Assembly (NCBI GenBank): GCA_948468225.1
Contig: CAOKHH010000002.1
Location: 172,413 to 236,412 of the forward strand
Source: an uncultured Clostridia bacterium
Lineage (GTDB): Bacteria > Bacillota > Clostridia > TANB77 > CAG-508
Length of the DNA: 64,000 nt
Direction: 5' to 3'
Positions 55,820 through 64,000 of this stretch are shown in pieces. Made by a program: the position numbers and the translations under genes. Positions within the stretch are counted from its first letter, which is position 1. The number at the start of each line of letters is the position of its first letter. The notes beneath the pieces are model-generated. The model was not told the origin of the DNA, searched no databases, and saw only the letters and a list, made by a program, of their open reading frames with translations.

Positions 55820-57643
55820 TCATATTCCTTTTTTAGTTTCAAACTTCCCTACACATTCTGTAGTATATTCAAGCGGGATCTTATAAAAATCTTCATATAT
55901 TTTTTTCCAAACTTGATAATTTTTATCTTTCATCATTTCAGCATTTTCTTTATCTGATAATTCCTTATTTGGATATATTGGTTTTTCAATATTTATAATA
56001 TATTCCTGAACAGGGAATCCATCTTCTCCAATAATCTCACTATCTTCCATTGTTATGAAAATTGGTAGAACTGGAACATTATTTCTAATTGCCATTTTAA
56101 AAGCTCCATTTTTTAATGGCTTTGGCTTTCTATAATTCCACCACATACTTTGTTCTGGATAAATTAGTATGTAATCTCCTCTTTGCAAAATTATATCTAC
56201 TGCTTTCATAAATTCTATCATTGTTCTTTTATTTGAACTTAAAGGTAAAGTATCACAGTTTCTAAAGAAAAATCCATATAATCCTGGGAAATTAGTATAA
56301 TTTCCTTCTCTTATTACCTTATAAAGTTTGTTAGTTTTATCTTTTCCAGCTAATCTAAAAACTCTTTCTATTGAGAATGAATCAAATGGATTAAAATGAT
56401 TACATGTTAAGATTGCACCGCTTTCTAAGTTTTGTAAATTTTCTATTCCATTTATATCTTTTATTATTAGTTTATTATCTCTTAATATGTTATGTAAAAA
56501 TCTTTCACCTATTCTATTTGCCACCTTATTTTTAATTCTACTATAAGCCCCTTCTCTTAAGTAATCCACTTTATCTGGAGTTAGTGGTATAGTTTCTGGA
56601 TCATTCTCTGCATCTACATCAAAACGTCCTTCTCTTTCTAATTCTTCTATTTTTTCTAATATATCTAATCTATCTTTTGATTTTCCTGCTATCTCATCTA
56701 TTGCCTTAAATACGTTTCTATACTTTCTATCGTCTCCAACGCAACCATTTTCTTTAGTTGCAAGTTCTGCCAAAGCCTTTTCCGCTTCTTTATCCTTAAA
56801 TTTTTGTTCTTCTGTATAACTATTTTTTATTTCTAAAATTTCTTCATAAAACTCTGTCTCTTTAGCATATTTCCAAAAATATTCGTTATATGTAACATCT
56901 TCAAAGTGCCATGGTTTATATGCAAAATTATAATGTATTAGCTTTATATCTTCTTCTTTTGTCTCATTATTTACATATGGCATTACATCCCAAGCATGAT
57001 CAACAAGAGTTACTCTTCCTTTGCATAATCTATTTAAGTAATCTTGGTCTTGTGCAACTGAAAATTTTACTTTTTCTAATAAATATAAAAATTTTTCTTG
57101 AAAATTAAATTTTCTTAATTGGTCTAAATTCATTAGTAATACACCTGCATTAAAATAATGTTGATATTTTGCAACTCCTACTACTAATTCTGCATAATCC
57201 TGAAAAACTTTATTTTTTTGAATTATATCATCTGGTGCTGCTGCAACTAAGTTTGTTCCCATATCTGTATTATATAATTCAGATATATCTCCTACAACTA
57301 TAATATCACTATCTAAATATAATACTTTATCATATTGTGGATATAGTTCTGGTAAAAATAATCTAAAATATGTTGTATTTGTATAATAATCACGTGTATA
57401 TAGTTTGTTTTTAACTTTTTCTATATAATAACTTAAATCTACAAACTCTACACTTACATTTTCAGCTTCATATTTTTTTACTTGGCTTTTATGAACTTCT
57501 CCTACATTTGTATGTAAAACCTTTATACAATAATTGTAATCTTTACTCGCATTGTCTAATAATGACTTTAATGCTACTACTAAAAATGGTGTATATGCAT
57601 CATCTATTGCAAAAAATATTGGTATCTCTTTTTTATTATTCAT
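55820..57643 (-). CDS. Fusion: family 8 glycosyltransferase plus acyltransferase
   Basis: 607 residues. The N-terminal GT8 domain (about 5-260) has the metal-binding DSD at 111-113 (YLDSDIIVVGDI) and YFNAGVLLMN. A charged linker (about 280-360) leads to a C-terminal PlsC-type acyltransferase with NHFNPFDS (HX4D) and IYPEQSMW. Both active sites look complete. With the flanking GT8, acyltransferase and flippase-like genes this suggests synthesis of an acylated glycolipid or surface glycan. The domain combination is uncommon; the product is unknown. Confidence 0.9.
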   Translation of the reverse strand: MNNKKEIPIFFAIDDAYTPFLVVALKSLLDNASKDYNYCIKVLHTNVGEVHKSQVKKYEAENVSVEFVDLSYYIEKVKNKLYTRDYYTNTTYFRLFLPELYPQYDKVLYLDSDIIVVGDISELYNTDMGTNLVAAAPDDIIQKNKVFQDYAELVVGVAKYQHYFNAGVLLMNLDQLRKFNFQEKFLYLLEKVKFSVAQDQDYLNRLCKGRVTLVDHAWDVMPYVNNETKEEDIKLIHYNFAYKPWHFEDVTYNEYFWKYAKETEFYEEILEIKNSYTEEQKFKDKEAEKALAELATKENGCVGDDRKYRNVFKAIDEIAGKSKDRLDILEKIEELEREGRFDVDAENDPETIPLTPDKVDYLREGAYSRIKNKVANRIGERFLHNILRDNKLIIKDINGIENLQNLESGAILTCNHFNPFDSFSIERVFRLAGKDKTNKLYKVIREGNYTNFPGLYGFFFRNCDTLPLSSNKRTMIEFMKAVDIILQRGDYILIYPEQSMWWNYRKPKPLKNGAFKMAIRNNVPVLPIFITMEDSEIIGEDGFPVQEYIINIEKPIYPNKELSDKENAEMMKDKNYQVWKKIYEDFYKIPLEYTTECVGKFETKKGI

Positions 57644-58483
57644 TTAAATTTTCTCCTTTATTCTATATTTAAATTTTTCTTTTAATTTTACATATTCCTC
57701 TAAGTCTTTATCAAAATAATGACATTTTAACACTGTATGTACCTCTTCTATATTCCATTGCTTATAATTTTCAGTATGTGGATATGGTCTAAACATAAGT
57801 CTCTTACAGAAATGACAAATTACTGTATCTTTTCTATTGAATTTAGACTGTTCATTAAACTTTCGAGGTAACAATAATTTCTTTTTAGTATTCCAATAAA
57901 TTGCACTTTGATCTGCAAATATCAATTTTTTTCTTTTTAGTAAATCTCTTGCTTTTTCTAAAAGTTTAGTTTCTCTTATCTTTTTCATATTTAGTAGTAA
58001 CATTCCTGCATTTATATAATCTGGTCTAACTAACCAACAACCATATTTTTCTTTTACAGCAGCATATTCATAATCTTCTATATCTATATTATACAATTTA
58101 GATATGTCATCTCCTGCCATCATATCTATATCTAAATATAGTAATTTATCTGGCATATTTGGAATTAAATCTGCAAGTAATCTTAGTAGAGTGTATGGTG
58201 TACAATATGCTCCTTCATTTTTGCATTTGCCAAATTCTCTTTCATAAATTTCAGTTACATCAATTTTTTGTACTATATTTTCTTTATTTTTTGATTTTAC
58301 AACTTCATTTAAGAATTCTATTTGTTCATCTTTGATTGGTAAATATTCTTCTTTTAATCTTGTTAAATTCATAGTGTATATATAACAATTGATTGCTTCT
58401 TTTGTTCTATTTGTAATTGATATAAGCTCTGTTAATGCTCCATCAAATACTTTTTTATTTCCACATAACAATATGTTTATCAT
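57644..58483 (-). CDS. Family 8 glycosyltransferase
   Basis: 279 residues. DxD motif in YLDIDMMAGDDIS (about 119-131) and YINAGMLLLNMKKI match GT8. One base from the fusion gene and a four-base overlap with the flippase-like gene upstream, so one transcript. Sugar donor unknown. Confidence 0.88.
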   Translation of the reverse strand: MINILLCGNKKVFDGALTELISITNRTKEAINCYIYTMNLTRLKEEYLPIKDEQIEFLNEVVKSKNKENIVQKIDVTEIYEREFGKCKNEGAYCTPYTLLRLLADLIPNMPDKLLYLDIDMMAGDDISKLYNIDIEDYEYAAVKEKYGCWLVRPDYINAGMLLLNMKKIRETKLLEKARDLLKRKKLIFADQSAIYWNTKKKLLLPRKFNEQSKFNRKDTVICHFCKRLMFRPYPHTENYKQWNIEEVHTVLKCHYFDKDLEEYVKLKEKFKYRIKEKI

Positions 58484-59511
58484 TCACTTACCTCATTACT
58501 TCTTTTTAGATCATTTATTATTACTATAAAAGCACTAATTATTACAAATAAATAAAAGTTTATTCCCCTATTTAATAAAGTTGCACTTTTAATCATTCCT
58601 TCTGGATACACATTTCTGAATATCTCTATAAACGCTCCTTCGCTAACTCCAACTGCTCCTGGAGATGGTATTCCTGAAACTGTTGCATATAATACAGATT
58701 GCATTCCTACAATTTCTAATATATTTCTCTCACTAAATCCAAATGAGCGATATGTCCAATATGTTATGCTATAAAACATAAAAAATTGTATTGCAGTAGT
58801 TAATATTGTTTTTAAAATTAAGATTTTATTTTCTTTTATATATTTTGCACTATATTGATATTTGGTTAATTCTTGTTCAAATCTCTCTTGTTTCTTTTCA
58901 ATATTTTTTACTCTAAATACTTTTAATATTTTAATAGCTACATTTATCAGCCATTTTGATAATCTTTTTGAAAAAACTCCTATTATCAAAAGTGTTAATG
59001 CCATCACATTTAGAGAAATTCCAACTATAAAAAATATAATTAAAGCAGTATTTAAATATTGATAGTTAAAACATAAGCTAATTAGAGCAAAGCCTATTGT
59101 TATTATTTGCATGCTAGTTAAATTGATTAGTAATGCTAAGGTAGAATTTGCCACTGATATTTTTTCTTTATGCATGTAATACACTTGCATCGGCTGACCA
59201 CCACTTGCTGCTGGAGTAATTGAACTAAAGAAAAATCCTATTAGTGCATATTTTACATTTTTTATAAACTTTGATTTTTCTCCTAATGCTTTTAATGTTC
59301 TTCCTATATTAACTGCCTCAAATACCATATATAGCATCATACATAATATTGCTATTAAAATATATTGAATTTTTACTTGTTTTATTATATCTACTATTTG
59401 AGTTATACTTTGGTCTTTTAGTATCAATCTTAAAGTTATTACTATTAGTATTAAGAAAAATAGCAAATTTCTAAATATATGTTTTTTGCTTTTTCCTTCC
59501 AATTTCATCAC
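58480..59511 (-). CDS. Flippase-like / lysylphosphatidylglycerol synthase TM-region protein
   Basis: 343 residues, seven to eight membrane helices, UPF0104 family: SSITPAASGGQPMQVYYMHKE (about 95-115) and GIPSPGAVGVSEGAFIEIF are the signatures. Related to the MprF flippase half and to AglD. It could move the glycolipid made by the adjacent transferases across the membrane. First gene of the four-gene cluster. Confidence 0.88.
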   Translation of the reverse strand: MMKLEGKSKKHIFRNLLFFLILIVITLRLILKDQSITQIVDIIKQVKIQYILIAILCMMLYMVFEAVNIGRTLKALGEKSKFIKNVKYALIGFFFSSITPAASGGQPMQVYYMHKEKISVANSTLALLINLTSMQIITIGFALISLCFNYQYLNTALIIFFIVGISLNVMALTLLIIGVFSKRLSKWLINVAIKILKVFRVKNIEKKQERFEQELTKYQYSAKYIKENKILILKTILTTAIQFFMFYSITYWTYRSFGFSERNILEIVGMQSVLYATVSGIPSPGAVGVSEGAFIEIFRNVYPEGMIKSATLLNRGINFYLFVIISAFIVIINDLKRSNEVSE

Positions 59512-59565
59512 CTTTTATATTATACCATATTACAATTTTGTTTTGCAATAAAATAGTAAAACTAT

Positions 59566-62167
59566 CTATTTTATCTTATCTTTTATTTTTACTAATATAT
59601 TTAATGCATCAATTGGAGTTAATTCATTTAAATTTATTTTGTCTATTTCATGAGCAACCTCTGCTATTTTATAATTATACATATCTAATTGACCAGATAC
59701 TTGCTTTGGACTTTCTTTCTCTTGTGTTTTACTTTTTCTTTCAAGTGAACTTAATATTTCTTTTGCCCTTGATACTGTTTCTCTAGGAACACCTGCAAGT
59801 TTTGCAACATGTATTCCATAGCTTTCATCTGTGCCACCTCTTAGTATCTTTCTTAAGAAAATTACGTCTTCACCCTTTTCTTTTACAGCTATTGAATAAT
59901 TTTTTACTCCATCTATCTTTTCTTCTAGTTGAGTTAGTTCGTGATAGTGTGTTGCAAATAATGTTTTTGCCCCACACTTTTCTTTATCTGCTAAATATTC
60001 AACAACAGCCCAAGCAATAGATAATCCGGTCATATGTTGAGGTTCCTCTACCAATTTCATCTAGTATTATTAGACTTTTACTTGTTGCATTTTGTAAAAT
60101 TGATGCTACCTCCATCATTTCTACCATAAATGTACTTTGTCCCATACTCAAATCATCTGAAGCTCCAACTCTTGTAAACACTTTATCTACCACTCCGATT
60201 TTAGCAGAGCTTGCTGGTACAAATGACCCAATTTGTGCCATTATTGTAATCAATGCAACTTGTCTCATATATGTAGATTTTCCTGCCATATTAGGTCCAG
60301 TTATTATAGATAATCTATCTTCATCTCTATTTAAGTATGTGTCATTTTCAACAAAACTTCCAGTTGGTAACATTTTTGCTATAACTGGATGCTTTCCATT
60401 TTTTATATCAATTTCTCCACCATCATTAACCTCAGGTTTTGCATATCCTAAATCATCTGCTACTATTGCAAACGAGGTTAATACATCTAAAATAGACACT
60501 ATATTTGCAGACTTTTGTATTCTTTCTATTTGACTTGCTATTTTATTTCTTATTTCTATAAATATATCATACTCTAGTTTAACAATTTTTTCTTCTGCAC
60601 CAAGTATCTCACTTTCTAGTTTTTTTAGTTCGTCTGTAATAAATCTTTCTCCTGTAGTTAAGGTTTGCTTTCTAACGTATCTTTCTGGTGCTAAATTAAC
60701 ATTAGATTTTGAAATTTCTATATAGTATCCAAACACCTTATTAAAGCCTACTTTTAAATTCTTTATTCCTGTTTCTTCTTTCTCTTTTGCTTCTAACTGA
60801 ACCAACCAATTTTTCCCTTCTGTCATAGCAGTTTTATATTTGTCTACTTCTTCATTATAGCCTAATTTAATTATTCCACCATCTGTTATTGTTAACGGTG
60901 GTTCTTCTATTATTGCTTCTTCTATTAGTTTGTGTATATCCTCTAAACAATCCAAATTTAAATATAAGTTTTGTAAAACTTCCGTTTTTGTTCTTGCCAA
61001 AACATTTTTTAATTCTGGTAATTGCTTTAAAGAATTTTTAAGTGAAATCATATCTCTTGCATTTGCATTACCATAAGAAATTTTGCCTACTAATCTTTCT
61101 ATATCATAAACCTTTTTTAATGCTTCTACAGTATCTCCTCTTAATATAAGTCCATCTTTTAGTTCCTCTACTGCATTTAATCTTTTATTTATCTCTGTTA
61201 TATCTATTAGTGGTTCATTTATCCATCTTCTTATAAGTCTTCCACCCATAGATGTTGATGTTTTATCTAGCACCCATAATAGCGTTCCTTTTTTTGAGCT
61301 ATCTTTCATTCGCTCTGTTAATTCTAAGTTCCTTCTAGCACTTATATCTAATGTCATATATTTTGTTGTTTTATATAATTTTATTTTGTTTATATGTTCT
61401 AATTTCACTTTTTGCGTTTGCATTAAATAATCTAGCAATCCATTTATGGCTGAAACTTCAAATAGCCTATCTTCTAAATTATTTATTTCTTTTCCATCAT
61501 CATTCTCAAATTTATATTTATTTTGTATATCTTTATAGTCGCTTAAAAAGCTATCTTCGCCATAATTCGTTATATATGAATTAAATCTTTCTTTGATTTT
61601 ACTTATTTCTTCTGTTGTGTTATAAAAAACAGTGTTTACAATTATTTCTGCCGGAGAATATTTAGATATTTCATCTATAAGTTTTGCAAAATTATTTGTA
61701 TCTTTAATTTCTGTTGCAAAAAAATCTCCTGTTGTTACATCACAAACAGCAAGTCCAAAATATATTCCTTTTTTAAATACAGACATAATATAGTTATTCT
61801 TCTTTTCATCTAGCATATTAGATTCTGTGACAGTACCTGGAGTTACAACCCTTATAACATCTCTTTTCACTATTCCTTTACATTCTTTTGGATCTTCTAA
61901 TTGTTCACATATTGCAACTTTATATCCCTTATCTATAAGTCTTGATATATAATTTTCGGCAGCATGAAAAGGAACTCCACACATTGGTGCACGTTCTGCT
62001 TGTCCACAGTCTCTTCCAGTTAATGTAATTTCTAGTTCTCTTGATGCAGTTAAAGCATCATCAAAAAACATTTCGTAAAAATCGCCTAATCTATAAAAAA
62101 CTATACAATCTTTATATTCCTCTTTAATTTCTAAATAATGCTGCATCATAGGTGAAAACTCTGCCAT
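59566..62167 (-). CDS. mutS: DNA mismatch repair protein MutS, +1 recoding at one CGGA
   Basis: 866 residues after skipping a C at 60025-60028 (RGTSTYD-GLSIAWAVVEYL, Gly714). Mismatch-binding domain with FYRLGDFYEMFFDDA (Phe and Glu of the FxE motif), clamp and core domains, Walker A GPNMAGKST at 624-632, Walker B ILDEIGRGTSTYDG spanning the shift. All ATPase motifs are correct after the shift. Without it the ATPase would be truncated eight residues later. Confidence 0.95.
60025..60028 (-). other. CGGA recoding site, mutS Gly714
   Basis: GAC C GGA TTA in the Walker B/D-loop region. Confidence 0.9.
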
Positions 62168-62250
62168 TTGTTACCACATCCTCATTTTATCAATTATTTC
62201 ATATTTTATTATAATTTGACATTTTTTGCAATGGGATTATGAAAAAAATA

Positions 62251-62275
62251 AAAGAGCAGATTAAAACTGCTCTTT
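62251..62275 (-). terminator. Intrinsic terminator after the secreted protein gene
   Basis: AAAGAGCAG-attaaaa-CTGCTCTTT. Confidence 0.8.
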
Positions 62276-62352
62276 ATTATATTATTTTTTGATATGCCAA
62301 TTAGTTTTCATCGCCATTTTTGCACATTTTTTACGTCCCCAATGTGCATATC

Positions 62353-63759
62353 TTATTTTACATCATAATATTTATCCAATAGATACAATGCTACTGTATC
62401 CATATATTCATAAGTATCATCATTAGCATCATCATATTCTTCACTTATAAATGGAAAATCAGAATTTATATAACCAGAATGGTGTGGTACTCCATATGCA
62501 AAATAATAATAATATTCAACACCCTTATATTCTACCACTCTTGCATCATTTTTTGGTATCCCATCACTTGTACGAGTATAAGTAGCTTCTTCTATTGTAC
62601 TAATTGACAATGGCAATACCCATTCTCTTCCTTTATACATATACAAATAGATACCAACTATTGCTAATCCGTCATAACGTTTATACCATGTTCTTCTTTG
62701 TGACTGTGTACTTAATATTTCTGTTCCAGCATCTTTTACATGATATTCTGAATTTCCTGCACCAAACACAAATCTATTAACTATTACTCTATTTCCTTTG
62801 TTATCTATTATTGTCGCTTCATCCACATGTTTATCCATTAGTGCTGTTTCAGATTGAGTACTTAATACATTTCCATTTATATCTTCTATTCGTACTATTG
62901 GATTTTTATGTGCAGTTACTTCTATCTTTATTTTATCTGTTGTTTCATCGTACAAGACTTTTGTCTTTATTGGCTCTTGCTCATTTGTATTTATTATTTC
63001 CAATATTATTCGGTTTAGATTAGTTAAATCTCCTAGTTGAACGACAAGTTCGCTATTTTTTAAATATTTTTTAAGAATGTTTACATCTGAGCTGGTCATT
63101 TTCCTTGGTTTTGTATTTGCTATGAATCCATATTTTCCTTCTTCACCATTCATTTCTGTTATTGTGTTTTGAGGATTGTCTATAACATCTACCCCCATCC
63201 ATATTCCGCTTAAAGATAAATCTAATTTTGTTTGATCTTCTATTTTGTATAAAAATATATTTGCTACTTTGCCGTATTCCTCTAATTGCGTTCCCACAGG
63301 AATATATTTTATTTCATTTGTTTCACTATTTATAGCAAATCGTGGCACCCACATGTAGATTGATGGATTATTATTTTCAACATTCTGAACGACGAGGGCG
63401 TCGTTTCCTACATTGTTTGATGCTAATTGATCTTCTGTTATTCCTCGTTCTAATTCAGATTTATAGTACCCATCATTTAGCATTATGTATGCTGGTTTTC
63501 CTTGTGAATAATCATACCAATCGTTATCATTTTTTGTCGTTATTACAAAACTATCTCCATATGGTTTTATTGGTATCATTCCTGCTGATATAATTGGCAC
63601 ATTAGGTTCGCCAAATTCTGTTTCTTGTGCCGTATTTCCTAATAGGTTTTGTTTATTTTTATTTTGTATGTTTATGATGTTTTTAGATAATATTAACAAT
63701 AGTAGTAGTGCTATTATGATTATCACAGATATTAGTATTTTTTTGTTTTTCTTTTGCAT
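62353..63759 (-). CDS. Secreted or membrane-anchored protein of unknown function
   Basis: 468 residues from the ATG at 63759 (AAGGAGG upstream); the longer frame covers a palindromic repeat. Signal anchor (about 8-27, ILISVIIIIALLLLLILS), then an extracellular region with GVDVIDNPQNTITEMNGEEG and a tyrosine-rich C-terminus. Resembles pilin-like or carbohydrate-binding surface proteins only loosely; no domain recognised. Residues about 117-125 (VGNDALVVQ) are encoded by a CCCTACA-type palindrome at 63387-63412. Confidence 0.8.
   Translation of the reverse strand: MQKKNKKILISVIIIIALLLLLILSKNIINIQNKNKQNLLGNTAQETEFGEPNVPIISAGMIPIKPYGDSFVITTKNDNDWYDYSQGKPAYIMLNDGYYKSELERGITEDQLASNNVGNDALVVQNVENNNPSIYMWVPRFAINSETNEIKYIPVGTQLEEYGKVANIFLYKIEDQTKLDLSLSGIWMGVDVIDNPQNTITEMNGEEGKYGFIANTKPRKMTSSDVNILKKYLKNSELVVQLGDLTNLNRIILEIINTNEQEPIKTKVLYDETTDKIKIEVTAHKNPIVRIEDINGNVLSTQSETALMDKHVDEATIIDNKGNRVIVNRFVFGAGNSEYHVKDAGTEILSTQSQRRTWYKRYDGLAIVGIYLYMYKGREWVLPLSISTIEEATYTRTSDGIPKNDARVVEYKGVEYYYYFAYGVPHHSGYINSDFPFISEEYDDANDDTYEYMDTVALYLLDKYYDVK
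63387..63412. repeat. CCCTACA palindrome translated inside the secreted protein
   Basis: GAACGACGAGGGCGTCGTTT then CCTACA; in frame it encodes VGNDALVV. Same type as the intergenic copies at 29124 and 42871. Confidence 0.72.
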
Positions 63760-63781
63760 ATAGGTTTCCTCCTTATTCATT

Positions 63782-63808
63782 CGGGCAGACACAGGGCCTG
63801 CCCCTACA
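63782..63808. repeat. CCCTACA palindrome (GGGC..GCCC type)
   Basis: GGGCAGACACAGGGCCTGCC then CCTACA, in the leader of the secreted protein gene. Confidence 0.75.
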
Positions 63809-63857
63809 TGTATAATAAATTTATTACAAGCAATTAAATATATTTTAAAAACAAAAA

Positions 63858-63903
63858 AACACAATATTTAATGTGTACAAAAAATACACATAAATATTGT
63901 GTT
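63858..63903. terminator. Long hairpin near the window end
   Basis: Arms AACACAATATTTAATGTGTA and TACACATAAATATTGTGTT (one bulge) with a six-base loop; probably the terminator of a gene beyond the window or a bidirectional element. Confidence 0.55.
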
Positions 63904-63945
63904 ATCTATGTTTTTGTTTATTTTTTCAGTTTCTAGGCTACATAA

Positions 63946-63966
63946 TGTGTGTGTGTGTGTGTGTGT
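63946..63966. repeat. TG dinucleotide tract
   Basis: About ten TG repeats in non-coding sequence; the final 34 bases hold no recognisable gene. Confidence 0.9.
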
Positions 63967-64000
63967 ACAGTGCCAAGGGTTCTAGCGATTGTCATAATTC

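Overview
The window is AT-rich chromosomal DNA from a low-GC Firmicute, most likely an uncultured gut-type Clostridia. The evidence is PolC-type DNA polymerase, a SigH-like sigma factor, AddA, RqcH, an LPQTG surface protein, AGGAGG-type ribosome binding sites, and TAA/TAG/TGA used as normal stops. Most genes lie on the minus strand in short housekeeping operons. There is no prophage, IS transposase, rRNA operon or CRISPR array.

The main observation concerns decoding. Eleven otherwise intact core genes (mgtE, dxs, asnB, a pyrimidine-nucleoside phosphorylase, rnhB, a nitroreductase, addA, polC, a small membrane protein, a DUF2207 protein, mutS) are broken into two to four reading frames at 17 positions. 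All 17 breaks are the same: one extra C directly in front of a GGN glycine codon, so the upstream frame meets an in-frame CGG and the conserved protein continues +1, as if the quadruplet CGGN were read as one glycine. After this correction every gene has the expected family length and motifs (Walker A of AddA, SGGLDSS of AsnB, GDGA of DXS). I found no other in-frame CGG in host-type genes, whereas CGT, CGC, CGA and AGA are used for Arg. Out-of-frame CGG (for example AAC GGC) causes no shift. This looks like a natural quadruplet codon or a CGG-dependent +1 recoding system, possibly because CGG is unassigned as Arg. A systematic sequence error is the main alternative.

A second gene class is interspersed: seven small or single genes near 6.3, 7.5, 8.5, 24.9, 25.4, 26.6 and 38.5 kb. 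They have higher GC, strong ribosome binding sites, and in several cases their own promoter and terminator. They contain at least 12 in-frame CGG codons that must be read as plain triplets. They look like recent single-gene acquisitions.

Layout. 0-6 kb: acyl-CoA ligase fragment, DNA methyltransferase, lysS, PflX-like radical SAM protein, mgtE. 6-9 kb: thiamine diphosphokinase, two tRNAs (Tyr, Met) and three atypical genes. 9-21.7 kb: folA, thyA, acyl-CoA ligase with TetR, dxs, dCMP deaminase, rpmF, asnB, NUDIX/IDI-like protein, nucleoside phosphorylase, rnhB. 21.8-29.8 kb: HtrA protease, LPQTG protein, ychF, atypical paralogues, nitroreductase, radical SAM protein, AraC regulator, four-helix protein, tRNA-Thr, sigH. 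29.9-38.4 kb: rqcH, then dtd-ispD-ispE-ispF, ligA, pgsA, dinB. 38.5-50.3 kb: addA, polC, two membrane proteins, gene remnants, tRNA-Gln. 50.3-64 kb: HAD phosphatase, zinc-ribbon protein, DUF2207/LemA pair, hemolysin III, a glycolipid cluster (acyltransferase, GT8-acyltransferase fusion, GT8, flippase-like protein), mutS and a secreted protein. MEP isoprenoid genes (dxs, ispD, ispE, ispF, IDI-like) and dTMP genes (folA, thyA, dCMP deaminase) are well represented.

Repeats are abundant. Short palindromes ending in CCCTACA sit between genes, sometimes supply the stop codon, and in three genes are translated in frame. Larger elements with conserved cores lie inside long inverted repeats whose arms differ at each site; at three sites the arms include the stop codon of the neighbouring gene.
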